A DNA stretch of 64,000 nt from Lunularia cruciata (lineage: Eukaryota > Streptophyta > Marchantiopsida > Lunulariales > Lunulariaceae): NCBI GenBank assembly GCA_948567375.1, contig OX419755.1, forward strand, positions 57,237,945-57,301,944, in the 5' to 3' direction. Under the pieces are notes generated by a model, which saw nothing but the letters and a program-made list of their open reading frames with translations, did no database searches and was not told the origin of the DNA. The position numbers and the translations under genes are program-made. Of this stretch, positions 33,686-43,010 are shown piece after piece. Position 1 is the first letter of the stretch, and each line of letters opens with the position of its first letter.

Positions 33686-34309
33686 GAGGAATTGGAGAGA
33701 TTGTGTGAGGTGGATTGCAGATTTTGGGGATTAAGGTGATTTTGGGCAAAATCTCAAGTTTGAGATCTGGACTTGAGATTTCTACACATGATAGCTTGGG
33801 TTATCTTTCAGTTAGCACACTTGAAATTATTGAGAGAGCTTCTATGCGCACTGGGCTAGAATTTTTGAAAGTTGATAGGGTAAAGTGCTCCCGCAACTGC
33901 ATGCTCTCTGGAAAATTGTACAGAGTCTGCCATTTCTTCAATTTTCGGTGAATCGTCCTGCAAATTTCCAAGAAAATTCAGTGCATTTTATCCTACGTGG
34001 TGCCACAAAAATTAGAGAGAGATCATTTTTGCACAGTGCGTTATGAGTTTTTGAAGTGAGGGGGGTGGTTTTCAGACCAAATCTGAAATATGGGTGCTGA
34101 ATAGAAAGGTGTCTAGGCCAAATGGCTTGATGAAAAGATCTAAAATTTTGCAGAGAGGGACGCCCTAGAGTTGTGATCAAGTGTGGAAAATTTCAGAGGA
34201 CTGTGACATATTCGTTGGGAGATTTGAGTGACATTGTGAGGAAGGGTCAATTCTGCAGAGTGGAGATCTCATGCATGAGAAGTTTGAGATCAACAAAAAG
34301 CATGTTTGA
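33686..34309 (+). other. B leader between mini-ORF and CCHC ORF
   Basis: About 620 bp, almost identical in both arms. The open frame 33715-33951 is matched at 37061-37297 and partly in the old copy (57168-57353), so a short product is possible, but no motif supports one. Confidence 0.45.
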
Positions 34310-34807
34310 GTGTTTAGATTCATCTTTGGGAACATGGAGGGTCATCAAGAGTGGAAATTGAGATTATGCAAGGTTCCCCAAGGGTTTGAGGTGATTGTAG
34401 GGGTGGATTTGAGGAAAAGAGAGTTTACAATAGAATTTGAAGAGAGTGTTGAGAGGATCCAAAAACCTACACCACTTGGAGGAAAGAGTGAGTCTAAGTG
34501 CTTTCTATGTGGAGAGAAGGGACATAAGGCAAGTTCATGTCCATTAACCTTTGAGAGCAAGAGATTGAGGGAAAGGAGAGGCTTACTTGACTTGGGTTTG
34601 CATGTTGGACCTTCTTCACCAAGATTGGGAGGGAGAAGATCTAAGACCAAGGAGTTGTGTGAGGTTTGCGGAGTTGAAGGACTTCCAAAAGGACATGAGT
34701 GTAGTGGAGTAAAAGCACTTTTGGAAACTTTGGTGAAGGATCTTGGAGAGAGTCTTAGTAAAGCTACAGAAATACTACCACCTTCATCAGCTAGTTCTCA
34801 AGATTAG
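34310..34807 (+). CDS. B pre-gag CCHC-finger ORF (165 residues)
   Basis: The open frame begins with a GTG at 34310; the first ATG is at 34334 (MEGHQEWKLRL). It has GFEVIVGVDLRKREFTIEFE, then a canonical CX2CX4HX4C knuckle CFLCGEKGHKASSC, an Arg-rich stretch (SKRLRERRGLLD) and a second Cys/His cluster CEVCGVEGLPKGHEC. The end is leucine-rich (ALLETLVKDLGESL). It stops TAG two bases before the next mini-ORF ATG, so the two could be translated in a coupled way. It is separate from gag, which has its own knuckle in other copies. Likely RNA binding (inference). Identical but for two residues in the right arm. Confidence 0.7.
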   Translation: MFRFIFGNMEGHQEWKLRLCKVPQGFEVIVGVDLRKREFTIEFEESVERIQKPTPLGGKSESKCFLCGEKGHKASSCPLTFESKRLRERRGLLDLGLHVGPSSPRLGGRRSKTKELCEVCGVEGLPKGHECSGVKALLETLVKDLGESLSKATEILPPSSASSQD

Positions 34808-34809
34808 TG

Positions 34810-34974
34810 ATGGAGATAATCTTTCAACTTATGGATAAACTATCCATGAGAGTTAGATTAATATGCACTCTAGGATTTGATGTTGCTATAAAAATCTTGG
34901 AGCAACCTGAACCTTTTGTGTTCCCTAGAGTGGATTATTCTCAGATGGTGTTAGTCATGTATATACTCTATTAG
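34810..34974 (+). CDS. B pre-gag mini-ORF module 3 (54 residues)
   Basis: ATG at 34810, two bases after the TAG of the CCHC ORF, to TAG at 34972. Pattern: MEIIFQLMDKLSMRVRL, CTLGFDVAIKIL, PEPFVFPRVDY and VMYILY-stop. It aligns over its length with module 1 of B and the A modules. The same 165-nt frame length is kept in the right arm (36039-36203) and in the old B copy (56170-56334, there with an internal stop). The gag ATG follows 67 nt later. Function unknown. Confidence 0.55.
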   Translation: MEIIFQLMDKLSMRVRLICTLGFDVAIKILEQPEPFVFPRVDYSQMVLVMYILY

Positions 34975-35041
34975 TAATAGAGTGAGAGAAAAGAAAAGAG
35001 AAAAAAAAATTAAGAGAAAAGAAAGATAGTGAGGGGTTAAG

Positions 35042-36052
35042 ATGGGGAAACTTCCGGTTTTCTTTGGCAAGGATGGAGAAGATGTGGAGGCCTTTGTGAG
35101 AGACTTCAAGAGAGCTTGCATAGGAAACAATGAGAGGAGGAAGAATGAGTGGGCCTCATTATTACCAGATTTCTTTGAGGATGCAGCACTTACATGGTAT
35201 GAGTCAGAATACCAAAAGAGAGAGAGGAGAGAGGGGGAAGAGGAGTCTTGGGAGACTTTGACTTCAGCACTCATTGAGAACTTTCTTCCTGATGAGAGTT
35301 ATGAGAGATTGATGAGTGAGGTTACATTTCTCAAGCAAGGAGATGGAGAGAAAGTGAGGGTCTATGTGGAAAGAGTGGAAAAGTTGGAGTCCAGATTTCG
35401 CATAGTGTTGAGGAAGGGTGGGGATGATGTGGAGACTACAATGATTGGCATAGGGGCCATGCTCACCAAGAATTTTGTGGGAGGATTGAGACCACAAATT
35501 AGAAGCAAGGTGAGATATGAGAAACCTTCTTCCAAGGTTGAAGCTATCAAGATCGCAATTCGTATGGAGGAGAGTTTGGAAGGGGATGAGAGTGATTTGG
35601 TGGTGAAGGAGGTTGTGCATCCTCCTCAAGGCTACAAGTATGGTGGAACTTGTGATACTTTGGTTACAAGGGTTGCACCACAAGTAGTAGTTGCTCCAAT
35701 TCTTGCACCTCCACCAAAAGATCCACTCCAAACCATCACAGAACAACTTGCGGATCTCAAGATCAATGTGGTGCAACTATGGGAGAAGAGAGAGGTGGAT
35801 CAGAATGTAGGGAGAGGACCTAGGAGTTATGGAAACTATCCATATAGAGGAGGCCAACCAGCCAACAATTTCAATGATAGAAATTGTTTTGGTTGTGGAG
35901 GAAGAGGCTTTGCCTCCACATCTTCTCCATCCTTGCCAAAGAAAACCGGAAGTTTCCCCATCTTAACCCCTCACTATCTTTCTTTTCTCTCAAATTTTAT
36001 TTTATTTTTTCCTCTTTTTTTTTTCTCTCACTCTATTACTAATAGAGTATAA
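35042..36052 (+). CDS. B gag, running into the inverted arm (chimeric end)
   Basis: ATG at 35042. MGKLPVFFGKDGEDVEAFV, ALTWYESEYQ, ALIENFLPDESYERL and FVGGLRPQIRSKVRYEKPSS form a retrotransposon gag capsid domain (residues ~10-180). A Pro-rich linker (VVAPILAPPPKDPLQ) follows, then NFNDRNCFGCGGRG, the first half of a CCHC knuckle. At 35911 the frame enters the inverted arm and ends with about 47 antisense-derived residues, so the knuckle's His and last Cys are lost. The capsid itself is fully open. Gag would assemble particles. Confidence 0.75.
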   Translation: MGKLPVFFGKDGEDVEAFVRDFKRACIGNNERRKNEWASLLPDFFEDAALTWYESEYQKRERREGEEESWETLTSALIENFLPDESYERLMSEVTFLKQGDGEKVRVYVERVEKLESRFRIVLRKGGDDVETTMIGIGAMLTKNFVGGLRPQIRSKVRYEKPSSKVEAIKIAIRMEESLEGDESDLVVKEVVHPPQGYKYGGTCDTLVTRVAPQVVVAPILAPPPKDPLQTITEQLADLKINVVQLWEKREVDQNVGRGPRSYGNYPYRGGQPANNFNDRNCFGCGGRGFASTSSPSLPKKTGSFPILTPHYLSFLSNFILFFPLFFFSHSITNRV

Positions 36053-36203
36053 ACATGACTAACACCATCTGAGAATAATCCACTCTAGGGAACACAAAAG
36101 GTTCAGGTTGCTCCAAGATTTCTATAGCAACATCAAATCCTAGAGTGCATATTAATCTAACTCTCATGGATAGTTTATCCATAAGTTGAAAGATTATCTC
36201 CAT
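36039..36203 (-). CDS. B pre-gag mini-ORF module 3 (right arm)
   Basis: Reverse-strand twin of 34810-34974: ATG complement at 36201-36203, stop complement at 36039-36041, the same 165-nt length. It keeps MDKLSMRVRL, LGFDVAIKIL, PFVFPRVDY and ends FILY. It begins two bases after the stop of the CCHC ORF. Confidence 0.55.
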   Translation of the reverse strand: MEIIFQLMDKLSMRVRLICTLGFDVAIEILEQPEPFVFPRVDYSQMVLVMFILY

Positions 36204-36205
36204 CA

Positions 36206-36703
36206 CTAATCTTGAGAACTAGCTGATGAAGGTGGTAGTATTTCTGTAGCTGTACTAAGACTCTCTCCAAGATCCTTCACCAAAGTTTCCAAAAGTGCTT
36301 TTACTCCACTACACTCATGTCCTTTTGGAAGTCCTTCAACTCCACAAACCTCACACAACTCCTTGGTCTTAGATCTTCTCCCTCCCAATCTTGGTGAAGA
36401 AGGTCCAACATGCAAACCCAAGTCAAGTAAGCCTCTCCTTTCCCTCAATCTCTTGCTCTCAAAGGTTAATGGACATGAACTTGCCTTATGTCCCTTCTCT
36501 CCACATAGAAAGCACTTAGACTCACTCTTTCCTCCAAGTGGTGTAGGTTTTTGGATCCTCTCAACACTCTCTTCAAATTCTATTGTAAACTCTCTTTTCC
36601 TCAAATCCACCCCTACAATCACCTCAAACCCTTGGGGAACCTTGCATAATCTCAATTTCCACTCTTGATGACCCTCCATGTTCCCCAAGATGAATCTAAA
36701 CAC
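36206..36703 (-). CDS. B pre-gag CCHC-finger ORF (right arm)
   Basis: 165 residues on the minus strand, differing from 34310-34807 only in Ile-to-Leu near residue 6 and Lys-to-Thr in the C-terminal SLSTATEI. It keeps the knuckle CFLCGEKGHKASSC and the second Cys/His cluster. Near identity in an otherwise decayed region implies recent duplication or gene conversion between the arms. Confidence 0.7.
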   Translation of the reverse strand: MFRFILGNMEGHQEWKLRLCKVPQGFEVIVGVDLRKREFTIEFEESVERIQKPTPLGGKSESKCFLCGEKGHKASSCPLTFESKRLRERRGLLDLGLHVGPSSPRLGGRRSKTKELCEVCGVEGLPKGHECSGVKALLETLVKDLGESLSTATEILPPSSASSQD

Positions 36704-37326
36704 TCAAACATGCTTTTTGTTGATCTCAAACTTCTCATGCATGAGATCTCCACTCTGCAGAATTGACCCTTCCTCACAATGTCACTCAGATCTCCCAACC
36801 AATATGTCACAGTCCTCTGAAATTTTCCACACTTGATCACAACTCTAGGGCGTCCCTCTCTGCAAAATTTTAGATCTTTTCATCAAGCCATTTGGCCTAG
36901 ACACCTTTCTATTCAGCACCCATATTTCAGATTTGGCTGAAAACCAACCCCATCACTTCAAAAACTCATAATGCCCTGTGCAAAAACGATCTCTCTCGAA
37001 TTTTTGTGGCAGCAGGTAGGATACAATTTATTGAATTTTCTTGGAAATTTTCAGGACAATTCACTGAAAATTGAAGAAATGGCAGACTCTGTACAATTTT
37101 CCAGAGAGCATGCAGTTGCGGGAGCACTTTACCCTATCAACTTTCAAAAATTCTAGCCCAGTGCGCATAGAAGCTCTCTCAATAATTTCAAGTGTGCTAA
37201 CTGAAAGATAACCCAAGCTATCATGTGTAGAAATCTCAAGTCCAGATCTCAAACTTGAGATTTTGCCCAAAATCACCTTAATCTCCAAAATCTGCAATCC
37301 ACCTCACACAATCTCTCCAATTCCTC

Positions 37327-37497
37327 TCATGTGTACAAGATGTACAAAATCACCTCAAAGATATCATAATGAACTACAGGGTATACAAATGGATCTTGGT
37401 TCTCTAACATAAGTTCAACCCTCTCCTCTCCTAATGTTCTCTCCAAGTGAGCTCTCATAGCCTCCTTCTGCCTAATGTAGAATTGGACGCGGAACAT
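37327..37497 (-). CDS. B pre-gag mini-ORF module 1 (right arm)
   Basis: 56 residues; ATG complement at 37495-37497. It differs from the left arm at three positions (Leu/Gln, Ala/Val, Val/Ile). The ends DPFVYPVVHYD and LYILYT-stop are unchanged. Confidence 0.55.
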   Translation of the reverse strand: MFRVQFYIRQKEAMRAHLERTLGEERVELMLENQDPFVYPVVHYDIFEVILYILYT

Positions 37498-37538
37498 TAT
37501 CTTGCCTTCTAGAGAGGTCCCGGCAACGGAACCAAAAA

Positions 37539-38226
37539 TGTGAGCCGGCCTGTCTCTCACTCAGGATGAACCTCTGATGGCTATTATGGTAGCGCACCAT
37601 GGACTAAGAAGGCAAGGAACCCGAACTCCATCATACTCCTCCAAAGCTAACACTCCAAGACTCAAGACATTGCTCACTAGAGAACTCAATGAGAGAGATA
37701 GTTGCAAATGAAAGGATGCTGAGTACTCCTCACCCCTTGTTTATATACTTGTGAAATATATACGTACCAAAGTTACTAATTACCGTAGTAACTCAAGTTA
37801 CTAGACTAAAAGTCAAGTAAAGTCAAAAAGTAGAAAGGAATATCCATTCACATGGGCATATTCCCCTAAGCATGTGGTCTTATCTTGACCCAACCACTAA
37901 AGCAAGGATTCCTTCACATGGGCTATCCTTGGACTAAAGAAGAATCCAAAACAAAAAGGCTTGCGGGCCCAAGAGTTCTCAACTCTTTCCCCAAAGCCAA
38001 ACACATAGGAATAATACCAAGTCAAGACACTAAAATCCAAAATAGTGGTGCTCATCTTTTCTACTTCCTCTAAAGTAAGGTCCCATCTATCTTAGCTATG
38101 ACTAACTTTAGCTAACCATGACTAATATAGAACCATCCTTTATCTCTATATAAATAATATCTCTTAAGTACTTGTAATACCAAGCTAAATATCACAATAC
38201 CACACACATGCACAAATGGGTGTTAC
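37539..38226 (-). repeat. B LTR, right arm of palindrome
   Basis: 688 bp; on the plus strand TGTGAGCCGGCCTG...AATGGGTGTTACA. The complement of the TATA box is at 37740-37747. The primer site complement GTCCCGGCAACGGAACC lies at about 37519-37535. Confidence 0.9.
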
Positions 38227-38713
38227 AGTACCTTCTTGATTGGTTTGGATGGAAGGAAAGTTGTTACAATTTCTTTGCATCAAGTTGATCATCCCGGGGT
38301 GAAGTGCTCTTACTTTGGGTATGCCACCTATCAAGTCTGTTTGAGTTCTTCTTCTTCTAACACAAAGTAAACTTCTTTGGGTATGACTTGAACATATGAT
38401 TCTTCTCTCTTCTTTGCCATTTGGCTTCAATTTGGCTTCAACTATACACCTCTTTAAAACTTATAAAAAAAAATTGTGGGTACCACATACTCACTCCCTC
38501 ATATGTGAGAGTTCTTGAAAACATCACCTCCTCTCTTCTTTACATGTCCAAGTCCATGGTCCAATATTTTTGGACTCTCCACCTATTCACTCAAGTGGTA
38601 AAAGGATTGCTCTCTAGATCTACTAGTTGAATGGAACTATTTTCATAAATGTGCATTTCTTGGTATAGCCCCATCCACCTTAAGTACAACTTGCATGGAA
38701 AAGATATCTAGCT
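38227..38713. other. Unassigned stretch between palindrome and B 3' half
   Basis: No domain recognised. It begins GTACC right after the palindrome's right LTR. It does not resemble the D sequence flanking the left side. Confidence 0.5.
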
Positions 38714-38736
38714 CGTAACACCATTTGTGCATGCTT
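38714..38736 (+). repeat. B LTR scrap joined to RT by deletion
   Basis: GCTCGTAACACCATTTGTGCATG matches the first ~20 bases of a B LTR (TGTAACACCCATTTGTGCATG) with a base missing at two places. RT sequence (AGACCTTCCATTCCC) follows immediately. A deletion from inside the 5' LTR to the RT thumb would give this. Confidence 0.55.
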
Positions 38737-40740
38737 AAGACCTTCCATTCCCTTCAAGCTTGACAAAGTTATGCCAATTCTTGTGGATGGTTGGGTACTA
38801 TAGGAGGTTCATCTTCTCATTTTCCAACAAGGTTTATGCATTGACCATCTATATGAAGAAGGGTGTAGATTACATGGTGATTTAGAAGACAAGTAGGCTC
38901 TCAAAGCTTTTGAGGAGCTCAAGCAATCCCTTGTTGTAGCTCCAATTCTTGCTAAACCTGATTGGAGTAAGCCTTTCATCCTCTGCACAAATGCTTCTAA
39001 TGTAGCTATAGAATGCACTCTTAGTCAATTAGACCAAGATGGGCATGATCATCTAATAGCTTATGCTAGTAGGCAGATGGTTTTAGCAGAGAAGAACTAC
39101 TCTGTCATAGAGAGAGAAGGTTGGTAGTGATCTTTGGTCTCAAGAAGTTTAGACACTACTTGATTGGAGAGAAAGCCACCATTACCACGGATCACAAGGC
39201 TTTGAATTACATCTTCAACAAGCCTAATGTTAAAGGAAGACTAGCGAGGTGGATGATACTCTTGTCTGAGTATGATTACACCATTGAGGATAGGCCAAGA
39301 AAGAAACATGCAAATGCTGATTTGTTATCTAGAGCCTATGATCATGATGGAGATGAGTCAGTGGATGATTCCTTTCCGGATGAGGAGCTCATGACAATCT
39401 CAATCACCCAAGAGGTTCCAATGGAGTATAAGGAGCTTGTGGATTTTGTGACAAGAAGTAACTATCCAAAAGGGATGCATGCTAGGGAGAAGAAGGCCTT
39501 TGCAGCAAGATCTAGACCTTACAAAATGGTGGAGGATATTCTTTTTCACCAAGGAGTAGATGATCTACTTCAAAGGGCAGTGAGTAAGGAAGAGTCTATC
39601 CTTCTCATAAAGGAGTTTCATGATGGTTTAGTGTGTGGAGGACACTTTGCAAGAAAGGGGACTGCTTTCAAGATTCTAGATGCAGGTTACCATTGGAGAG
39701 GGATTTTCAAAGATTGTCTTGATTATTGCAAAACTTATCATGTTTATCAAGTTTTTGTTAGAAAGTCTACATCCACTCCACCACTTAGATCAATTCCATT
39801 GCTAGGACCTTTCGAGAAGTGGAGAATTGATTTTGTAGGTCCTCTCAATAGAACCCCCAAGAAAAATTGGTACATTGTGGTAGTTACTTATTACCTTACC
39901 AAGTGGGTTGAGGCTAGACCGTTGAGGGACAAGAATGAAGATGAAGTTGGTAGATTTCTTTATGAACGCATTATCACTAGTTTTGGATGCCCTTTGGAGT
40001 TGGTTTCTGATAGAGGAGGAGAGTTTACAAGAAGCATTACTACAACCATGCTATGATATTTCTCTATCACACATAGAGTAAGTACATCCTATAAGCCGAA
40101 TTCCAATGGCTTGGCAGAGAAAACCAATCAGACCTTGTGCATGATGTTGGCCAAAGATGCAAAAATGGAGGGGGTTAAACATTATTGGGACAAGAGGATC
40201 CATGTAGTTTTGTGGGAGTATATGACAACCATGAAGACTTCCACCGGATATTCTTCATATCAATTGGTATATGATATTGAGTCTACCCTACCTATTCACT
40301 TTGATCTTCCTACCTTCCAAAGCATTCATAGGAGATTGAAGAAAGCACAAGGAGATGATGCAGAGAAGCCAAGGAAGGAACAACTCATGGAGTTGGAAGA
40401 GGCAAAAGTAGTTGCTATGGTTCAAGTGGAGAAGGCCCAAAGGAAACAAAAGGAGAGCTATGACAAGAATCAAGGCAAGAAGTAGGTGGAGCCTTTCAAA
40501 GAAGGTGATTGGGTAATGTTATTTGATTTTGTTTGATTCAAGAGAGTGCAAAAGAAGTTTTTGCCTAAGTACTTTGGACCTTTCATAGTGGAGAAGGTGT
40601 GGAGCAATTACACCTATGATCTCAAGGAGTTGGGAGGAAGACACTTTGATAGGATTAACCGTGATAAGTTGAAGATATATCATAGAAGGTAAAGAGACCT
40701 TCACTTTGAGGACAAAGTGAAAACTTAGTCCGGGAGTAAA
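38737..40740 (+). pseudogene. B pol 3' half: RT end, RNase H, integrase
   Basis: The RT thumb (LWMVGYYRRFIFSFS) and RNase H start (about 38930-39120) are broken. 39121-40056 is open: TDHKALNYIFNKP, RKKHANADLLSRAY, then the integrase finger (HDGLVCGGHFARKGT...CKTYHVYQ), WRIDFVGPL with the first Asp and ELVSDRGGEF with the second. A stop follows TTTML. 40111-40485 holds LAEKTNQTL with the catalytic Glu and a Lys-rich end. A C-terminal domain (FGPFIVEKVWSNYTYDLKEL) runs to about 40690. No chromodomain. Integrase and RNase H roles as in other gypsy elements. Confidence 0.85.
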
Positions 40741-41431
40741 TGTAACACCCATTTGTGCATGTGTGTGGTATTGTGATATTTGACTTGGTATTACAAGTAC
40801 TTGAGAGATATTATTTATATAGAGATAAAGGATGGTTCTACATTAGTCATGATTAGCTAAAGTTAATCATAGCTAAGATAGAGGGGACCTTACTCTAGAG
40901 GAAGTGGGAAAGATGAGCACCACTATTTTGGATTCTAGTTTGTTGACTTGGTATTATTCCTAGGTGTTTGGCTTTGAGGAAAGAGTTGAGAACTCTTGGG
41001 CCCGCATGCCTTTTTGTTTTGGATTCTTCTATAGTCCAAGGATAGCCCATGTGAAGGAATCCTTGACTTAGTGGTTGGGTCAAGATAAGATCACATGCTA
41101 GTGGAATATGCCCATGTGAATGGATATTCCTTTTTATGTTTTGACTTTACTTGACTTTTAGTCTAGTAACTTGAGTTACTACGGTAGTTAGTAACTTTGG
41201 TGTGTAACTATTTCACAAGTATATAAACAAGGGGTGAGGAGATACTCATCAGCACTTCATTTGCAACTATCTCTCTCTCATTGAGTTCTCTAGTGAGCAA
41301 TGTCTTGAGTCTTGGAGTGTTAGCCTTGGAGGAGTATGATGGAGTTGGGGTTCCTTGCCTTCTTAGTCCATGGTGTGCTATAATAATAGCCATCAGAGGT
41401 TCATCTTGAGTGAGAGACAGGCCGGCTCACA
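40741..41431 (+). repeat. B 3' LTR (+)
   Basis: 691 bp, TGTAACACCC...GCCGGCTCACA. It directly follows a purine-rich stretch after the pol end. The flank GGCTA does not match the left flank of any B LTR in the window. Confidence 0.9.
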
Positions 41432-42300
41432 GGCTATTTTCATACAACAACACCAAATATGCTTATCATGCCTAACTTTCCACTGATCTTGTATCTCCTT
41501 TGTAGTTTGCATTGCATCATCTCTTTTCTCTTTTAACCATATCAATTGATGGATCCAAAGATCCTAACTTTCTTCCTCCAACAATTGTTCCTCACAAAGG
41601 ATATGATATGATGGTACTTCAAATTCAACTGGTAGTATGGGATGCAATCAGTATGTTAAGAAATATGGAGTTTGCTTGGTGTAGATTTTTGTTGTTGTTC
41701 TATATGCCCACAAAGCTATAGGTAACTTTGTGTCCCAATTGTAGGCATAATTAACCGTCGCCTTACTCAAAATTTTATGCAACAACCCATTCATCTTTGC
41801 CATCAATCCATTTGCTTTTAGGTTGTAAGGAGTCATCTTTTGATGTTTTATTTGGAAGTATTTGGTTAATGCCTCCACAAGTGAATTCAAAAAATGAGTC
41901 CCTTGGTCACTGACCAATTCCAAGGGACATATATAATGAGAAATGATGTTGTAGAAGAAAATTTTGGCTATAATTTCCGCATCATCTCTCCAAGTTGCTT
42001 TAGCTTCAACCATCATAGTCACATAATCGGTGCAAACCAAGATGTATCTCTTCTTTGTGAATTGGACCCTTAAAATCAATTCTCCATTTCTCAAATGGGG
42101 CCAATGGTAAAATTGGTCTCAAAGGCCATTAGGAAGTAGCTATCAGCTTTCTTGTTCTTTGATAGGCATCAAAATTGTGGATATGGGCTTGAGTATCCTT
42201 ATACATCATAGGCCACTAGTACCTTAAAAGGCTCTATCCAACATGTCCCTTAAAAGACTCTCTGCTCCCAAATGTTTTTAGGCAATTCCAAAGCTGAGAT
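41432..42300 (-). pseudogene. C-family integrase, degraded
   Basis: 41648-42094 on the minus strand: EKWRIDFKGPI-like sequence just upstream in another frame, then ILVCTDYVTMMVEAKA with the first Asp, ELVSDQGTHF with the second, and KANGLMAKMNGLLHKIL, where gypsy integrases usually have the catalytic Glu. That position reads Lys/Met, so the triad is lost. It ends LPIALWAYRTTTKI. Lineage: non-chromodomain gypsy, distinct from B. Confidence 0.75.
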
Positions 42301-42399
42301 TACTTTCACCTTCTCAACATAGACTTCAATACTTTTGCTTGAGACCCAATGCCTCAAAAGAATTCCTTCCTTCATGACAAAGAATAATTTCTCTAGGTG

Positions 42400-43010
42400 T
42401 AATGACAAGCTTGCAACACAACACCTTTCAAAAGTTTGGCGGAGTTAATCCAGATGTACCTCTCTTCAGCAAAACAAGCAAAAATCATCAATGGAAACTT
42501 CCACAAATTTTCAAAAGAAATCTTAAAAAATTGCATTCATCACCCGCTGGTAAGTAGTGGGAGCATTATGCAACCCAAAGGGCATCTTATTGTTTGTGAA
42601 CGTGCTCCAATCAGTAGTGAATGTGGTTTTGTCCTTTCTTCTTCTTGAATGTACACTTGATTGTAGCTTGAAAATCCATCAAGGAAACTATAACAAGGTT
42701 GACCTACTACTTGGTCCAAAATGGCATTGATGAAAAGCAAGTGATAATTCTTCCTTGTTGCTACATTTAATTTGTGGAAGTCCTAGCACACCCAAATCTT
42801 CCCCGTCTGCTTCTTTAGAACAATGAAAATGGTAGAAATCCATTCACTACTCAAGACTAGAAGAATCATTCCGGCCCTCAAATACTTGTCAATTTTATCT
42901 TTTACCAAGAGTGAATACTTTGGGTTTAGGCAATACTATCATTGCCAAACCAAAGCTATGCCTTCAATAAGATCATTCTATTGTTCCCCAAATTTTTTGG
43001 GAATACTTGG
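42400..43010 (-). pseudogene. C-family reverse transcriptase, degraded
   Basis: The minus strand reads SEWISTIFIVLKKQTGKIWV, then HKLNVATRKNYHLLFINAI, and the open 42540-42740 has FINAILDQVVGQPCYSFLDG followed by FSSYNQVYI (palm motif A with the catalytic Asp). After a frameshift come remnants of the FGLCNAPTTF block. The YxDD box is not clearly visible. Homologous to the RT of plant Athila/Tat-like elements by these motifs. Confidence 0.75.

Larger units (their letters stand above)
32795..38226. mobile_element. B-family inverted duplication (palindrome): two 5' ends head to head
   Basis: The left arm 32795-35091 (+) carries LTR, primer site, mini-ORF, leader, CCHC ORF, mini-ORF and gag start. 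The right arm 35912-38226 (-) is the reverse complement of the same segment. The loop 35092-35911 holds the gag core once. Arms are nearly identical: the CCHC ORFs differ at 2 of 165 residues and module 1 at 3 of 56. Both LTRs point inward and no pol is present. Flanks TGCTC (left) and GTACC (right) do not match, so no target duplication for the whole is visible. An assembly artefact cannot be excluded. Confidence 0.85.

Noticed and set aside
34345-34650. 101-residue minus ORF, repeated at 36363-36668
   Set aside because: It is the antisense shadow of the CCHC-finger ORF. Its conservation in both arms is due to the duplication.
35264-35776. 170-residue minus ORF opposite B gag
   Set aside because: Antisense shadow of the gag capsid, with no motif of its own.
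32795-41431. One full B element from the left palindrome LTR to the LTR at 40741-41431
   Set aside because: Flanks TGCTC and GGCTA do not match, the interval contains an inverted LTR, and gag is not joined to pol. Treated as two structures.
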